A DNA stretch of 64,000 nucleotides from an uncultured Saprospiraceae bacterium (GTDB lineage Bacteria; Bacteroidota; Bacteroidia; Chitinophagales; Saprospiraceae), in NCBI GenBank assembly GCA_938018185.1, contig CALIIW010000128.1:1-64000 (forward strand), written 5' to 3'. Positions 52,309 to 60,454 of this stretch are shown in pieces. Numbering within the stretch: position 1 is the stretch's first letter; each line of letters opens with the position of its first letter. Both the position numbers and the translations under genes were made by a program. The notes beneath the pieces were generated by a model. That model ran no database searches. It saw nothing but the letters and a program-made list of their open reading frames with translations, and was not told the origin of the DNA.

Positions 52309-52348
52309 AAAAAAAAACCTTCCCAGAGTATACTTACTCTGGGAAGGT
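52309..52348 (-). terminator. Attenuator terminator 1 (after the Cys5 leader)
   Basis: A perfect 14-bp stem: ACCTTCCCAGAGTA against TACTCTGGGAAGGT, 4-nt loop, followed on the minus strand by eight T. It lies between the two leader ORFs. Its 5' arm (CCAGAG part) can pair with CTCTGG at 52372-52377 instead. Confidence 0.92.
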
Positions 52349-52371
52349 ATTTTACAATTGAGCTTGTAGAT

Positions 52372-52377
52372 CCAGAG
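52372..52377 (-). promoter_or_regulatory. Antiterminator segment 1, just after the Cys5 leader stop
   Basis: CTCTGG on the minus strand starts 6 nt past the leader 1 stop and repeats part of the 3' arm of terminator 1. It can pair 6 bp with CCAGAG of the 5' arm. A ribosome terminating at 52383 would mask it. Weaker than segment 2 but in the right place. Confidence 0.65.
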
Positions 52378-52382
52378 AAATC

Positions 52383-52454
52383 TTAATTGAATAAACAACA
52401 ACAGCAACAAGTTGCTGATTGAGGTACGTTCAATATTTGATTTGTCTTTTTCAT
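52383..52454 (-). CDS. Cysteine leader peptide 1 (five consecutive Cys)
   Basis: A 23-codon ORF starting MKKTNQILNV and ending PQSATCCCCCLFN. Five adjacent Cys codons (TGT TGC TGT TGT TGT) are four codons from the stop. The Cys-codon region can also fold on itself (CAGCAAC with GTTGCTG, 52402-52417), a possible pause hairpin. Terminator 1 begins 34 nt past the stop. A promoter-like pair lies just upstream. As first element of the sulfite/APS reductase leader it should sense Cys-tRNA charging. Confidence 0.9.
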   Translation of the reverse strand: MKKTNQILNVPQSATCCCCCLFN

Positions 52455-52475
52455 TAAATTAGTTCAATAGTCCTA

Positions 52476-52506
52476 CAATATTAAAGACTATTTTCACCTA
52501 AAGCAA
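52476..52506 (-). promoter_or_regulatory. Candidate promoter of the sulfur assimilation operon
   Basis: On the minus strand TAATATTG (52476-52483) differs from TAnnTTTG at one base, with a -33 TTG (52504-52506) 20 bp upstream. Start of transcription near 52471 would give a leader of about 370 nt before the reductase gene, with about 17 nt before leader 1. Confidence 0.45.
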
Positions 52507-52576
52507 TTTTGGAGCAAAAAAAATAAACATATTTATATTCTTTATTCGATTCATCGAGGCCGTCAATATTTTCGAC

Positions 52577-53614
52577 TTAATCCAATTGACATTCTAAATG
52601 TAGTTTATTTCCTAGCCCTTTAATGTCTGCTGTAACTTTTGGCTCTGATCCTGACCAATCTATTCGAAGGACACCAAAATTTAACTGGGCAATGATATCT
52701 CCAACTCGATATTGATTAGGCTCTGATTTCATTTTTGACCATGAATGTGTCAGTCCACTAGATGTTATCTCATAGATGGATTTATTGGCACCAACATCTC
52801 CCATTGAAATTTCTGCCATGTGACGATCGCCACTTAGTATATATAAATTAGCAGGGCTTGTTTTTGCGATTAATTTTAATAATTTTTGTCGTGCTGCAGG
52901 AAAATTTGCCCACTTTTCAAAATGATGTTCTTTTGGGAGAACTTGAATACTGGAACATAGCAAATGAATCTGAGCATCAGAATTAGTTAATTCATTTTCT
53001 AACCATTGCCATTGTTTAAAACCCAAAACATCTCCTACTTTATTAATTTCATATCTAGGCCCATCTCCCTTTTGATTTTTCATCAATTCATCTCGAAAGT
53101 ATCTTGTGTCTAAAAGAATAATTTTCACCTTTCTTCCTTCAGGTCCAAAAGTATAGCTTTGATAAGCACCTGGTCTTTTCCAAGCAGGATTAGTCTTTGG
53201 GACATTTAAAAAATTTAACAGCAGTTCTTTTGATTGGTCTTTTTTCGGAAAAGTTTTGCAGCCATCATTGACACCATAATCATGATCATCCCATGTTCCA
53301 ACAATCTGACATTGAGCTGCAAATTTAGCATAAGAAGGATCATTCTTCTGACCTTGATAAAGGTCTGCCATTTTTCTCATGTCATCTGTATCCGCATAAA
53401 TAATATCTCCAAGCCAAACCCAAAGGTCAGGTTTGTTTTGAGCAATGTCCGGCCAAATACTTTGTTTTTTTTCTTCATCATTGCAAGAACCAAAGGAGAT
53501 TGTGTTCAGCTGTTTGCTAAAGTCAAGAGATCTAGGTGTAAAAACTTTTGATTGACTATGAGCAAAAAAATTCAAGATTAAAAATAAGCTGCTCGATAAA
53601 AGTACTTTAGACAT
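52577..53614 (-). CDS. PhoD-like alkaline phosphatase / metallophosphoesterase
   Basis: 345 residues with a Sec signal (MSKVLLSSSLFLILNFFAHS). Blocks ISFGSCNDE, LWVWLGDIIYADTDDM, IVGTWDDHDYGVNDG, ILLDTRYFRDEL and LYILSGDRHMAEI are those of the PhoD family (binuclear metal, phosphomonoester or diester cleavage outside the cytoplasm). No TAT motif is visible, unlike classic PhoD. The gene precedes the sulfur operon on the same strand, but a 122-bp gap holding a promoter candidate separates them. The physiological substrate is unknown. Confidence 0.9.
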   Translation of the reverse strand: MSKVLLSSSLFLILNFFAHSQSKVFTPRSLDFSKQLNTISFGSCNDEEKKQSIWPDIAQNKPDLWVWLGDIIYADTDDMRKMADLYQGQKNDPSYAKFAAQCQIVGTWDDHDYGVNDGCKTFPKKDQSKELLLNFLNVPKTNPAWKRPGAYQSYTFGPEGRKVKIILLDTRYFRDELMKNQKGDGPRYEINKVGDVLGFKQWQWLENELTNSDAQIHLLCSSIQVLPKEHHFEKWANFPAARQKLLKLIAKTSPANLYILSGDRHMAEISMGDVGANKSIYEITSSGLTHSWSKMKSEPNQYRVGDIIAQLNFGVLRIDWSGSEPKVTADIKGLGNKLHLECQLD

Positions 53615-53806
53615 CTAAAAAGAATTAAAATTAGAACTAAATAAAAGACTGCTATTTTAGTTTACAAGTATAACTATTTTAGCTCGCTAATAGGAAACTA
53701 ATTGCCTAACAAAAATATTGTTTCCCAAAATTTATCCTTTTTATTTATGATTAAAACCTAGTGTAAACCATAGAATTCGTAAAACTTTGTATTACTTTAT
53801 AAAAAA

Positions 53807-54715
53807 TTGCCTTTGGATATAGATACTATAAAGATAAATTTTGATCAGGACCAGCTATTTTTACTCAATATATGCTTGGCATTTCTTATGCTAGCTGTAG
53901 CCATCGATATTAAACCTTCTGACTTTGTCAAAGTATTCAAAAAGCCAAAAGTTCCAATAGTCGGCTTGATTTCCCAATTAGTGCTGCTGCCTTTGTTGAC
54001 TATTCTATTGATTCTAATATTTAAACCACCAGCCTCTATTGCCTTGGGAATGATATTAGTAGCCTCCTGTCCAGGTGGAAATGTGTCCAACTATGCGGTA
54101 CACTTATCTCAAGGAAATACTGCTGTGTCAATCATATTAACTTCAATTACTACAATTTCAGCTATTTTCTTGACTCCTTTAGCCTTTAGTTTATGGTCTC
54201 AGGTACTCCCAGATTTGAAAATTGCAGGTGAAACCATCTTTGTAGATCCAATTCTGATGATTAAATCAATATGCTTTGTTATCGTGACTCCTTTAATCCT
54301 TGGCATGTTATTAAACCACTATTTAAAGGAATTCACAAATAGAATACGGAAGCCAATGAAATACATATCCATGTCTATTTTTATCGGATTTGTAATTTTC
54401 GGGATTTATGGAAACTTGGAAAATATCATGAATTACCTGGGTTTGGTTTTTTTAATCGTCTTGGTTCATAATTTTGCTGCATTGACTATGGGTTATGGCT
54501 TTGCAGCAATGAACAAACTTTCGGAGCCTGACAGGAGGGCAATCTGCCTCGAAACAGGAATTCAAAACTCAGGATTAGGCTTAATTATCATATTTAATGT
54601 CTTTGACGGACTGGGAGGTATGGCCCTAATTGCTGCTTGGTGGGGCATTTGGCACCTCATTTCTGGGTTTTCTTTGGCTTTATTTTGGGAAAAACGTCCC
54701 ATTAAGCAACATTAA
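53807..54715 (+). CDS. Bile acid:sodium symporter (BASS) family transporter
   Basis: 302 residues from a TTG at 53807; no ATG precedes the first helix. Nine or ten hydrophobic helices cover the protein (LFLLNICLAFLMLAVAIDI, VPIVGLISQLVLLPLLTILL, ...). The BASS blocks SCPGGNVSNYAVHLSQGN (the crossing-helix motif) and CLETGIQNSGLGLIII are clear. Members move organic anions such as 2-oxo acids, pantoate or steroids with Na+. No neighbour indicates the substrate. Divergent from the PhoD-like gene. Confidence 0.9.
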   Translation: MPLDIDTIKINFDQDQLFLLNICLAFLMLAVAIDIKPSDFVKVFKKPKVPIVGLISQLVLLPLLTILLILIFKPPASIALGMILVASCPGGNVSNYAVHLSQGNTAVSIILTSITTISAIFLTPLAFSLWSQVLPDLKIAGETIFVDPILMIKSICFVIVTPLILGMLLNHYLKEFTNRIRKPMKYISMSIFIGFVIFGIYGNLENIMNYLGLVFLIVLVHNFAALTMGYGFAAMNKLSEPDRRAICLETGIQNSGLGLIIIFNVFDGLGGMALIAAWWGIWHLISGFSLALFWEKRPIKQH

Positions 54716-54897
54716 AGGCACTTTCATCGAATAAATCATCAATTATATCTACTTTTGAGCAGTATAGGGTGACTTTGTAATTGGCATTACGTTAAAAGTA
54801 GGTGCATATTCAATAAGGTAAAATTCGATAATACTTAATCTATTATATATTTTTAATTTCTTTCATTGATTTAAATTCAATTCAAAATCAGAAACCT

Positions 54898-56466
54898 ATG
54901 TCTATTAATTTGTTAAAAATGCTTCAAGATCAAATGGGTGACTCCGTTATGGATCAAGCAAGTAAATTCTTGGGTGAAAATTCATCTGTTACAAAATCTG
55001 GTGTTGCCGCTCTTCTTCCAACTCTTTTAGGAGGATTGATCAACAAAGGTGGGACTGAGTCAGGTGCAAGTGGAATCCTTGATATGGTAACTAAAGGAAA
55101 CCATGATGGTGGAATCCTTGACAACTTAGGTGGCCTTTTTGGTGGAGGTAGCTCAACGAGCAACTTCATGAATGCAGGTAGCCTTATCACAAGTGCATTA
55201 TTCGGTGGTAGCAAATTAGGAGGAATCCTTGACGTTGCTACAAGACTTACTGGAATGAGAAGATCTTCTTCTTCTTCATTAATGAACTTATTAGCTCCTA
55301 TGGTAATGGGAATGGTAGGACGTTATGTAAGAAAGAACGGATTAAATGCAAGAGGTTTGATGGATATGCTTAGTGGTCAAAAAGAGCATGTAGCATCTGC
55401 TATCGATCCTGAAATCTCATCTGCTCTAGGATGGGCTAAATCTGCTACTTCAAAAGTAACAGGTAATGTTAAGTCAACTGCTTCTGCTGCAGCTGCTACG
55501 GCAAAAACTGCAACAAGAGAAACTGTTGAAGAAACATCAAGATCAGGTGGAGGAATCCTTAGATGGGCTGTTCCTTTATTATGTCTTTTAGGTGTTGGGT
55601 ACTGGTTAATGAACAGAGGCGGTGCTGAAACTGTTTCTGGTGTAGTTAACGATGGTACTGAAATGGTATCTGGTGCTGCTGGATCTGCTGTTGATGCTGC
55701 AGGAACTGCTGTAAACGCAACTGGAAATGCTGTAAAAGGAGCTGGTGAAGCTGTAACTAATGCTGCTGGAAACGCTGCTAATGCTGCTGGATCTGCTGTA
55801 ACTAATGCTGCTGGTGCTGTAACAACTGCTGCTGGAAATGCTGCTAACGCTGCTGGTTCTGCTGTAATGAGCATGACTGATATCGTAAAAGGAGCTGCTG
55901 CTAAAGGTTGGTCTCACACGGTTGATGCTTCTGGAAATCTTATTGACGTTAAGTCTAGCAAGGTTATCGCTAAAGCTGGTGAGTGGTCTACAAACGCAAA
56001 AGGAGAAGTTGTAGATGCTTCTGGAAAAGCAATGTCTGGTGTAGCTAAATTTGGTGAAATGATCAAAGGTGCTGCTAAGAAAACAGGTGCTGCTATTGGT
56101 GGTGCTGCTGACAAAGCAGGTGATGCGCTTTCTGGTGCTGCTGCTAAAGCAAAAGAAAAATTCTCTAATGTATTTAAGTCTGGTGCAAAGGCTCAGCCAG
56201 TTGCATTTAGTAACATCGAATGGGATGGTGCTAAGATCAAGTCTTATGACAAAGATGAATTTTTAGGTCTTGCTTCAAGTTTGAAAGCTAATCCTGATGC
56301 TAAAATCACTATCGAATCTTTCGGAGACAAGAAAATGATTTCTAAGCAAAGAGCTGAATGGGTTAAAACTATGTTGAAAAACTTAGGTGTTAACGCTGGA
56401 CAGATCAGCACTAAAGGTGTTGTTGAGGCTGGTAAAAACGGAACTCAATTAGTTGTTTCTAAGTAA
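54898..56466 (+). CDS. DUF937 protein with Ala-rich repeats and OmpA-like C-terminus
   Basis: 522 residues. DUF937 covers about 1-170 (LLKMLQDQMGDSVMDQASKF, GVAALLPTLLGGLINKGG, helical Gly-rich). One membrane helix follows (ILRWAVPLLCLLGVGYWLM, 221-240). Residues ~245-340 are short Ala/Gly/Asn repeats of the type AGNAANAAGSAVTNAAG. The end (about 435-522) resembles an OmpA-family peptidoglycan-binding domain (ITIESFGDKKMISKQRAEWV), though the usual Asp and Arg contacts are only partly visible. The codon choice (mostly GCT, GGT, AAC, strong uniformity) looks like a highly expressed gene. Likely an envelope-spanning structural protein; function unknown. Own terminator. Confidence 0.85.
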   Translation: MSINLLKMLQDQMGDSVMDQASKFLGENSSVTKSGVAALLPTLLGGLINKGGTESGASGILDMVTKGNHDGGILDNLGGLFGGGSSTSNFMNAGSLITSALFGGSKLGGILDVATRLTGMRRSSSSSLMNLLAPMVMGMVGRYVRKNGLNARGLMDMLSGQKEHVASAIDPEISSALGWAKSATSKVTGNVKSTASAAAATAKTATRETVEETSRSGGGILRWAVPLLCLLGVGYWLMNRGGAETVSGVVNDGTEMVSGAAGSAVDAAGTAVNATGNAVKGAGEAVTNAAGNAANAAGSAVTNAAGAVTTAAGNAANAAGSAVMSMTDIVKGAAAKGWSHTVDASGNLIDVKSSKVIAKAGEWSTNAKGEVVDASGKAMSGVAKFGEMIKGAAKKTGAAIGGAADKAGDALSGAAAKAKEKFSNVFKSGAKAQPVAFSNIEWDGAKIKSYDKDEFLGLASSLKANPDAKITIESFGDKKMISKQRAEWVKTMLKNLGVNAGQISTKGVVEAGKNGTQLVVSK

Positions 56467-56492
56467 TTAGAACAACTAAGTAAAATTATACA

Positions 56493-56529
56493 AGCAGCTG
56501 TACTTTAATTAGTACAGCTGCTTTTTTTT
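56493..56529 (+). terminator. Intrinsic terminator of the DUF937/OmpA-like gene
   Basis: AGCAGCTGTACT pairs perfectly with AGTACAGCTGCT around TTAATT, followed by seven T. It lies 27 bp after the stop codon. Confidence 0.92.
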
Positions 56530-56709
56530 AATGTTGGTTGTAGTTGTTACTTGTTCGAAAAGTCAATGCTTTGCTAAGCTTGTGTTTAGCCCGCGGGATA
56601 GCGAAGCTTTGTAAAGCTATTTCTCGTGCTCCTAGCTGTTTTTTCGATCCATTTAAATTCTCTCGTCAAGCTCTTGTTCTCATGTTGGAATGCTTGTTTG
56701 TTCGATTGC
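56530..56709. other. Structured intergenic stretch, richer in G+C
   Basis: Between the terminator and the DinB-like gene there is a stretch with several short inverted repeats (GCTAA/TTAGC; AGCTTT-GT-AAAGCT) and the GC-rich core AGCCCGCGGGATAGCG. No gene, tRNA or transposase remnant is recognisable. It could be a degenerate palindromic repeat element. Confidence 0.35.
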
Positions 56710-57306
56710 TCACAAAGACTTCCTCCTCGGTCCTTTCTTTCCCTTCCACATATTCTGATGCTTTTCCAATTCTTGCATGGCTTGAATCATATGTCGTTCT
56801 GTGTGCAGGACAATTAGTTTAAGTCCATCCTCTAACGTAAATTTCAACTTTTCAGAACTTGGAGATCTCAGTTTAATCTTTCTAATTTCAACAGCTTTTA
56901 ACTGGCTGACAACCTGGTCGAGTTGTTGCAAATGCAAATTAAAAGCTTGGGCAACAGAAGAGCTTTCTAATTCAAAATTGGCTGGTTCATAGAGACCATA
57001 GGTTTTGCTAGGTTCAGATCCTGGAGTTGCCGCCTCAACCAGGGTTCGTCCTACGGACTTACTAAAAAGGGCAATAAATGGATTTTTATGTGTCCCATCT
57101 ATAATATCTTTAAACTGCTTTAGGTACAATTCATTGAATACAATGATATGCTGTAAACATTCATTTGCAGACCATTTATCTGGAGCTGAGCTATATTCCA
57201 TCTGCTCCTTGCTAAATCTTTTGAAGTTGGAGTTGTTGTGATTTATAAAAGATTGAATCTTTTCTGACAGGAATTGATTCCATTGTTGTTTTTTCATATT
57301 TCGCAC
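56710..57306 (-). CDS. DinB-like (DinB_2/YfiT) superfamily protein
   Basis: 198 residues, a four-helix bundle. CLQHIIVFNELYLKQF, and the pair HTERHMIQAMQELE give the three His (QH, H..RH) that bind a divalent metal in this superfamily. The helix SAPDKWSANECLQH is the usual second block. Members include thiol (bacillithiol/mycothiol) transferases, but no specificity can be read here. The C-terminus is basic (KGKKGPRRKSL). Two candidate ATGs are three codons apart. Confidence 0.88.
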   Translation of the reverse strand: MRNMKKQQWNQFLSEKIQSFINHNNSNFKRFSKEQMEYSSAPDKWSANECLQHIIVFNELYLKQFKDIIDGTHKNPFIALFSKSVGRTLVEAATPGSEPSKTYGLYEPANFELESSSVAQAFNLHLQQLDQVVSQLKAVEIRKIKLRSPSSEKLKFTLEDGLKLIVLHTERHMIQAMQELEKHQNMWKGKKGPRRKSL

Positions 57307-57472
57307 CTTGTTCTCCTAAAGTTAATAGAATTTCTAAAGAAAATATAACCCTGACGACAGGTTATATCTCCAAAATTAAATTGCTATTTAATTGTCTTAA
57401 CAAAACTTTAAGTGTTCTTCATGCATCGCTTTGGGTCTTTTCGTTGTTATTAAGGTAAGAAAGACGAAAGAC

Positions 57473-57748
57473 ATGAATTTGAAAAAAATTAAACTTGCAA
57501 TAATCACCAATTTGATAAATCATGCAGATGTAAAATATCCGCTTAGTCAGGTTAAAAAATTGATGAAAGAATTTGCAGAAGAAGTTGGGACTTTTTTAAG
57601 TATTGATTTATTAAGTCAATTGAGATTAAGTAATGTTTTGGAACAAGAAAACTTTGAATTGAAATACGAAAACCTAACTGTCAATTTACAGTTGGTTAGA
57701 AATACCAAAACCAATGCAACAATAATTAAGGATTTTATAGTTAAATAG
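57473..57748 (+). CDS. Hypothetical 91-aa protein
   Basis: Starts at the ATG in MNLKKIKLAIITNL; a TTG 14 codons upstream is not favoured. The sequence is a helix-rich, slightly basic chain (HADVKYPLSQVKKLMKEFAE, LSIDLLSQLRLSNVL) ending in a beta-like section (ELKYENLTVNLQLVRNTKTN). No signal peptide or recognised domain. Followed by a good terminator, so it is expressed as a single gene. I do not know its function. Confidence 0.6.
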   Translation: MNLKKIKLAIITNLINHADVKYPLSQVKKLMKEFAEEVGTFLSIDLLSQLRLSNVLEQENFELKYENLTVNLQLVRNTKTNATIIKDFIVK

Positions 57749-57788
57749 ATAGTTTAATAGATTCTCGAAAAGATAACCATAAACCGTT

Positions 57789-57822
57789 GAAGGCTTGCTC
57801 CTATACAAGCCTTCTTTTTTTT
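57789..57822 (+). terminator. Intrinsic terminator after the 91-aa protein gene
   Basis: GAAGGCTTG pairs perfectly with CAAGCCTTC around an 8-nt loop, followed by eight T on the plus strand. The convergent APC permease gene ends just beyond it. Confidence 0.88.
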
Positions 57823-57857
57823 GCCTTACAAAGCTTTCCTTTAATACTTGTCAAAAT

Positions 57858-59216
57858 TTATCCTTCCATACTTTTATCCTTTTTCCATTTAAAGGCATAA
57901 AAAACAATAAGCCCACAAGCCAAAACCGTCACCCCCGCAATAGCTTGCTCTCTAGTTGAATCATCAAAAAATACATAGCCTACAAATAGCATGGAGATGA
58001 TTACAAAAAAAGCTGGAACAAATGGATATCCCCAAACTTTTATCGGACGTTCTAAGTCAGGTTTTTCAAGCCTCAACTTAAATAATGCTACACCAGCCAA
58101 GCCCATGAATATAATATCCATGAAGGTCACGTACTTAATCAAGTTGCTAAAGGAGCCCCAAAAAAGTAATAACAAGATAGCCCAACCTGCTTGAAGCATC
58201 ATTGCATTTACAGGCGTTTTAAATTTAGGATGAATTTTAGAAAGTCCTTTAAAAAATACCCCATCTTCAGCCATAGCATAATATATTCTTGGAGCAGACA
58301 TTGTGTAAATAGCTATGGTCCCAAAAATTGAAATTGTGATGGCCACTGCAACTAACTTTCCTCCATTATGAAAGACCGTTGCCATGGCATCAGAAGCCAC
58401 TTTATTACTTACTGCAATGGATTCGATTGACATCAAATTCATGTAAGCGATATTGATCAAAATATAAACAATTGTGACGCTGACTACCCCTATAACCATG
58501 GCTCTGGGAACATTCTTTTTAGCATTAATGGCCTCGCCAGATAAATAGGAAGTGTGATGCCAGCCTCCAAAAGACCATAGGACCCCGACCAAGGCAAGCA
58601 TAAGTAAACGAAAAGAATCGTTGGGCAAAGTATTCACACTTAAGTCCATCTTAAAACTTGTTGGATCATGGTAAATAAAGCCAACTGCGATAATCGCTAG
58701 GATAGCAATTAATTTTAAACCAGTGAAAAAGTTGACAAAAATTTGCGAGGTCCTTACCCCGGTAATATTAATAAGGGTAAGCCCAATTATTACTGTTATG
58801 GCAAATAAAGATTTAGTAGTAAACACATAAGATCCCAGACTAAAAACGACGCCATTCAAAGGAATAAAGGCCGTCATAAAATCTGCCAAAATAATTGCCA
58901 AAGCTGCCAAAGCACCAGTGTTTATAACCAATAGTATGACCCAGCCATATAGGAAGGCCGTCAACTCTCCAAATGCTTCTCTTAGATAAACATATACACC
59001 TCCAGCTTTGGGATACATGGACCCAAGCTCAGAAAACGTCAATGCTCCCGTCAATGCTATCATACCTCCTAAAGACCATACCACTAAAATTAGCAGATGA
59101 TGGGGAACATTTTGAGTAACATCAGAGGGTGCGGCAAAGATACCTGAGCCTATACAGCTGCCAATAGCAATCATTGTCAAGCCATATAATGTTAGTTTTT
59201 TGTTAAGCTGTGGCAT
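57858..59216 (-). CDS. APC-superfamily amino acid permease
   Basis: 452 residues with twelve hydrophobic helices. The first carries IGSCIGSGIFAAPSDV, the unwound TM1 G[S/A]GIF signature of the amino acid-polyamine-organocation family; TM3 onwards GGVYVYLREAFGELTAFLYGW and the TM6 block WSFGGWHHTSYLSGEA are also typical of the LAT-like subgroup. It probably exchanges or takes up amino acids at the inner membrane. Substrate unknown. Convergent to the 91-aa gene and divergent from the lipoprotein gene at 59391. Confidence 0.92.
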   Translation of the reverse strand: MPQLNKKLTLYGLTMIAIGSCIGSGIFAAPSDVTQNVPHHLLILVVWSLGGMIALTGALTFSELGSMYPKAGGVYVYLREAFGELTAFLYGWVILLVINTGALAALAIILADFMTAFIPLNGVVFSLGSYVFTTKSLFAITVIIGLTLINITGVRTSQIFVNFFTGLKLIAILAIIAVGFIYHDPTSFKMDLSVNTLPNDSFRLLMLALVGVLWSFGGWHHTSYLSGEAINAKKNVPRAMVIGVVSVTIVYILINIAYMNLMSIESIAVSNKVASDAMATVFHNGGKLVAVAITISIFGTIAIYTMSAPRIYYAMAEDGVFFKGLSKIHPKFKTPVNAMMLQAGWAILLLLFWGSFSNLIKYVTFMDIIFMGLAGVALFKLRLEKPDLERPIKVWGYPFVPAFFVIISMLFVGYVFFDDSTREQAIAGVTVLACGLIVFYAFKWKKDKSMEG

Positions 59217-59390
59217 ACCTAAATATAGGAAAAGCTTTTATATATAAGGATACTTCCTATCATTAACAAAATAATCTGTTTTTCTTAGTAGGAACTTGCA
59301 GCGTTTGTAGAAATCTGGATATTATATAAGTGAAAAGCAATGAAAATATAAAGCTATGAAGCTAAAACACTATATAAAAGGCAGTTTTTT

Positions 59391-60242
59391 ATGAAATTTC
59401 ATTTCCTTATCTCTTTTTTTTTCCTTTTGAACTTAATGGCTTGCCATAAAGATTCTGTTGATGAAATACAGACCAATACAGTAAGGTATGTTTTAAGCCC
59501 CGATTCAGATAAATTTGTAGCTGATCTCATAGGTAAGGTATATGATGAAGAAAAAAAGCCAGTTATTGATGCAATAGTAAAATATGAAGATCTAGTAACT
59601 ATAACTGATCAGAATGGCGATTTCCTTTTTGAGAATGCAAATTTGGATAAGAAAGGCTCTTATGTCAGAGTTGAAAAAGAAGGTTATTTTTTTGGTTCCG
59701 ATCTTACTTATCCTACTGATTCCATTAACGAGACCAACATTCAATTATTGAATATAAGAAACACCCGGAATTTCGATTCCACCAGCGGAGCAACAATGGA
59801 CATTGACCAGGGTGGGTCGATTACCTTTGATCCATCTTCCATTGTCTCAGAAAATGGCAGTACGTATACAGACATTGTATATGTTACTGCCCTTAGGCTG
59901 GCTGCAAATGATCCTGATTTACATGATAAAATGCCAGGAGGCTTAATTGGGAGAGATGATAGTGGTGAAAAAAAGGCATTAGCTACACTTGGAATGGTAG
60001 CTGTAGAAATACAAGACGCGGCAGGAAACAAACTGGATTTAGCTCCTGGAGCTAAATCAAAAATTAAATTCCCTGTATTACCCGAGGACCTAGATGCTGC
60101 GCCAGCGACCATTCCATTATGGCATTTTGATGAAGGTGAAGGCATTTGGATTGAAAAAGAAGAGGCCATCTTAGTTGGTACCGATTACCACGGATTAGTA
60201 AGCCATTTAGGCTTTTGGAATTGTGGAATAAAATTAAACTAA
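59391..60242 (+). CDS. Lipoprotein with carboxypeptidase-regulatory-like domain
   Basis: 283 residues; lipobox LMACHKD (Cys18). Residues ~45-115 form a CarboxypepD_reg-like Ig domain (FVADLIGKVYDEEKKPVIDA, ITDQNGDFLFENANLDKKGS, VRVEKEGYFFG). The rest is beta-rich (ITFDPSSIVSENGSTYTDIVYV, LATLGMVAVEIQDAAGNKLDLA). Surface or periplasmic; it may be an adhesin-like or structural lipoprotein. A 12-codon reading (ATG at 59356) ends in ATGA over this start and might couple translation. Function unknown. Confidence 0.8.
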   Translation: MKFHFLISFFFLLNLMACHKDSVDEIQTNTVRYVLSPDSDKFVADLIGKVYDEEKKPVIDAIVKYEDLVTITDQNGDFLFENANLDKKGSYVRVEKEGYFFGSDLTYPTDSINETNIQLLNIRNTRNFDSTSGATMDIDQGGSITFDPSSIVSENGSTYTDIVYVTALRLAANDPDLHDKMPGGLIGRDDSGEKKALATLGMVAVEIQDAAGNKLDLAPGAKSKIKFPVLPEDLDAAPATIPLWHFDEGEGIWIEKEEAILVGTDYHGLVSHLGFWNCGIKLN

Positions 60243-60454
60243 GTAAAGACTTAGTGTAATCTGAAAGATTTAGTTAGCAATTCAATTTGCCAAACGATGA
60301 TCAAAAATTTATCATGAGACAACATGGATTGATCTATTCAGATTTTATATAAGTATAATACAATTTGTAAAATATAGAGCTTTAGACAATTAATACCGTA
60401 GAAGGTGGAATTCCTCCCTCTAGTTTTGTATCTTAATGTTAAACAAGGTATCAT

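Noticed and set aside
52142-52576. SAM riboswitch or T-box as the leader of the sulfur operon
   Set aside because: No T-box bulge sequence or SAM-I core is visible. The two Cys-run ORFs and their terminators account for most of the leader.
55377-55917. Long Ala/Ser-rich reading frames on the minus strand inside the DUF937 gene
   Set aside because: They are antisense echoes of the simple Ala/Gly repeats (GCT/GGT/AAC codons) of the real plus-strand gene.
56544-56822. 92-codon plus-strand frame over the structured gap and the end of the DinB-like gene
   Set aside because: Half of it is antisense to the DinB-like gene and the rest lies in a palindrome-rich gap. No protein-like composition.
59356-59394. 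12-codon upstream ORF (MKLKHYIKGSFL) overlapping the lipoprotein start by ATGA
   Set aside because: Could couple translation, but there is no special codon run, no terminator and no known regulation. Chance is likely.
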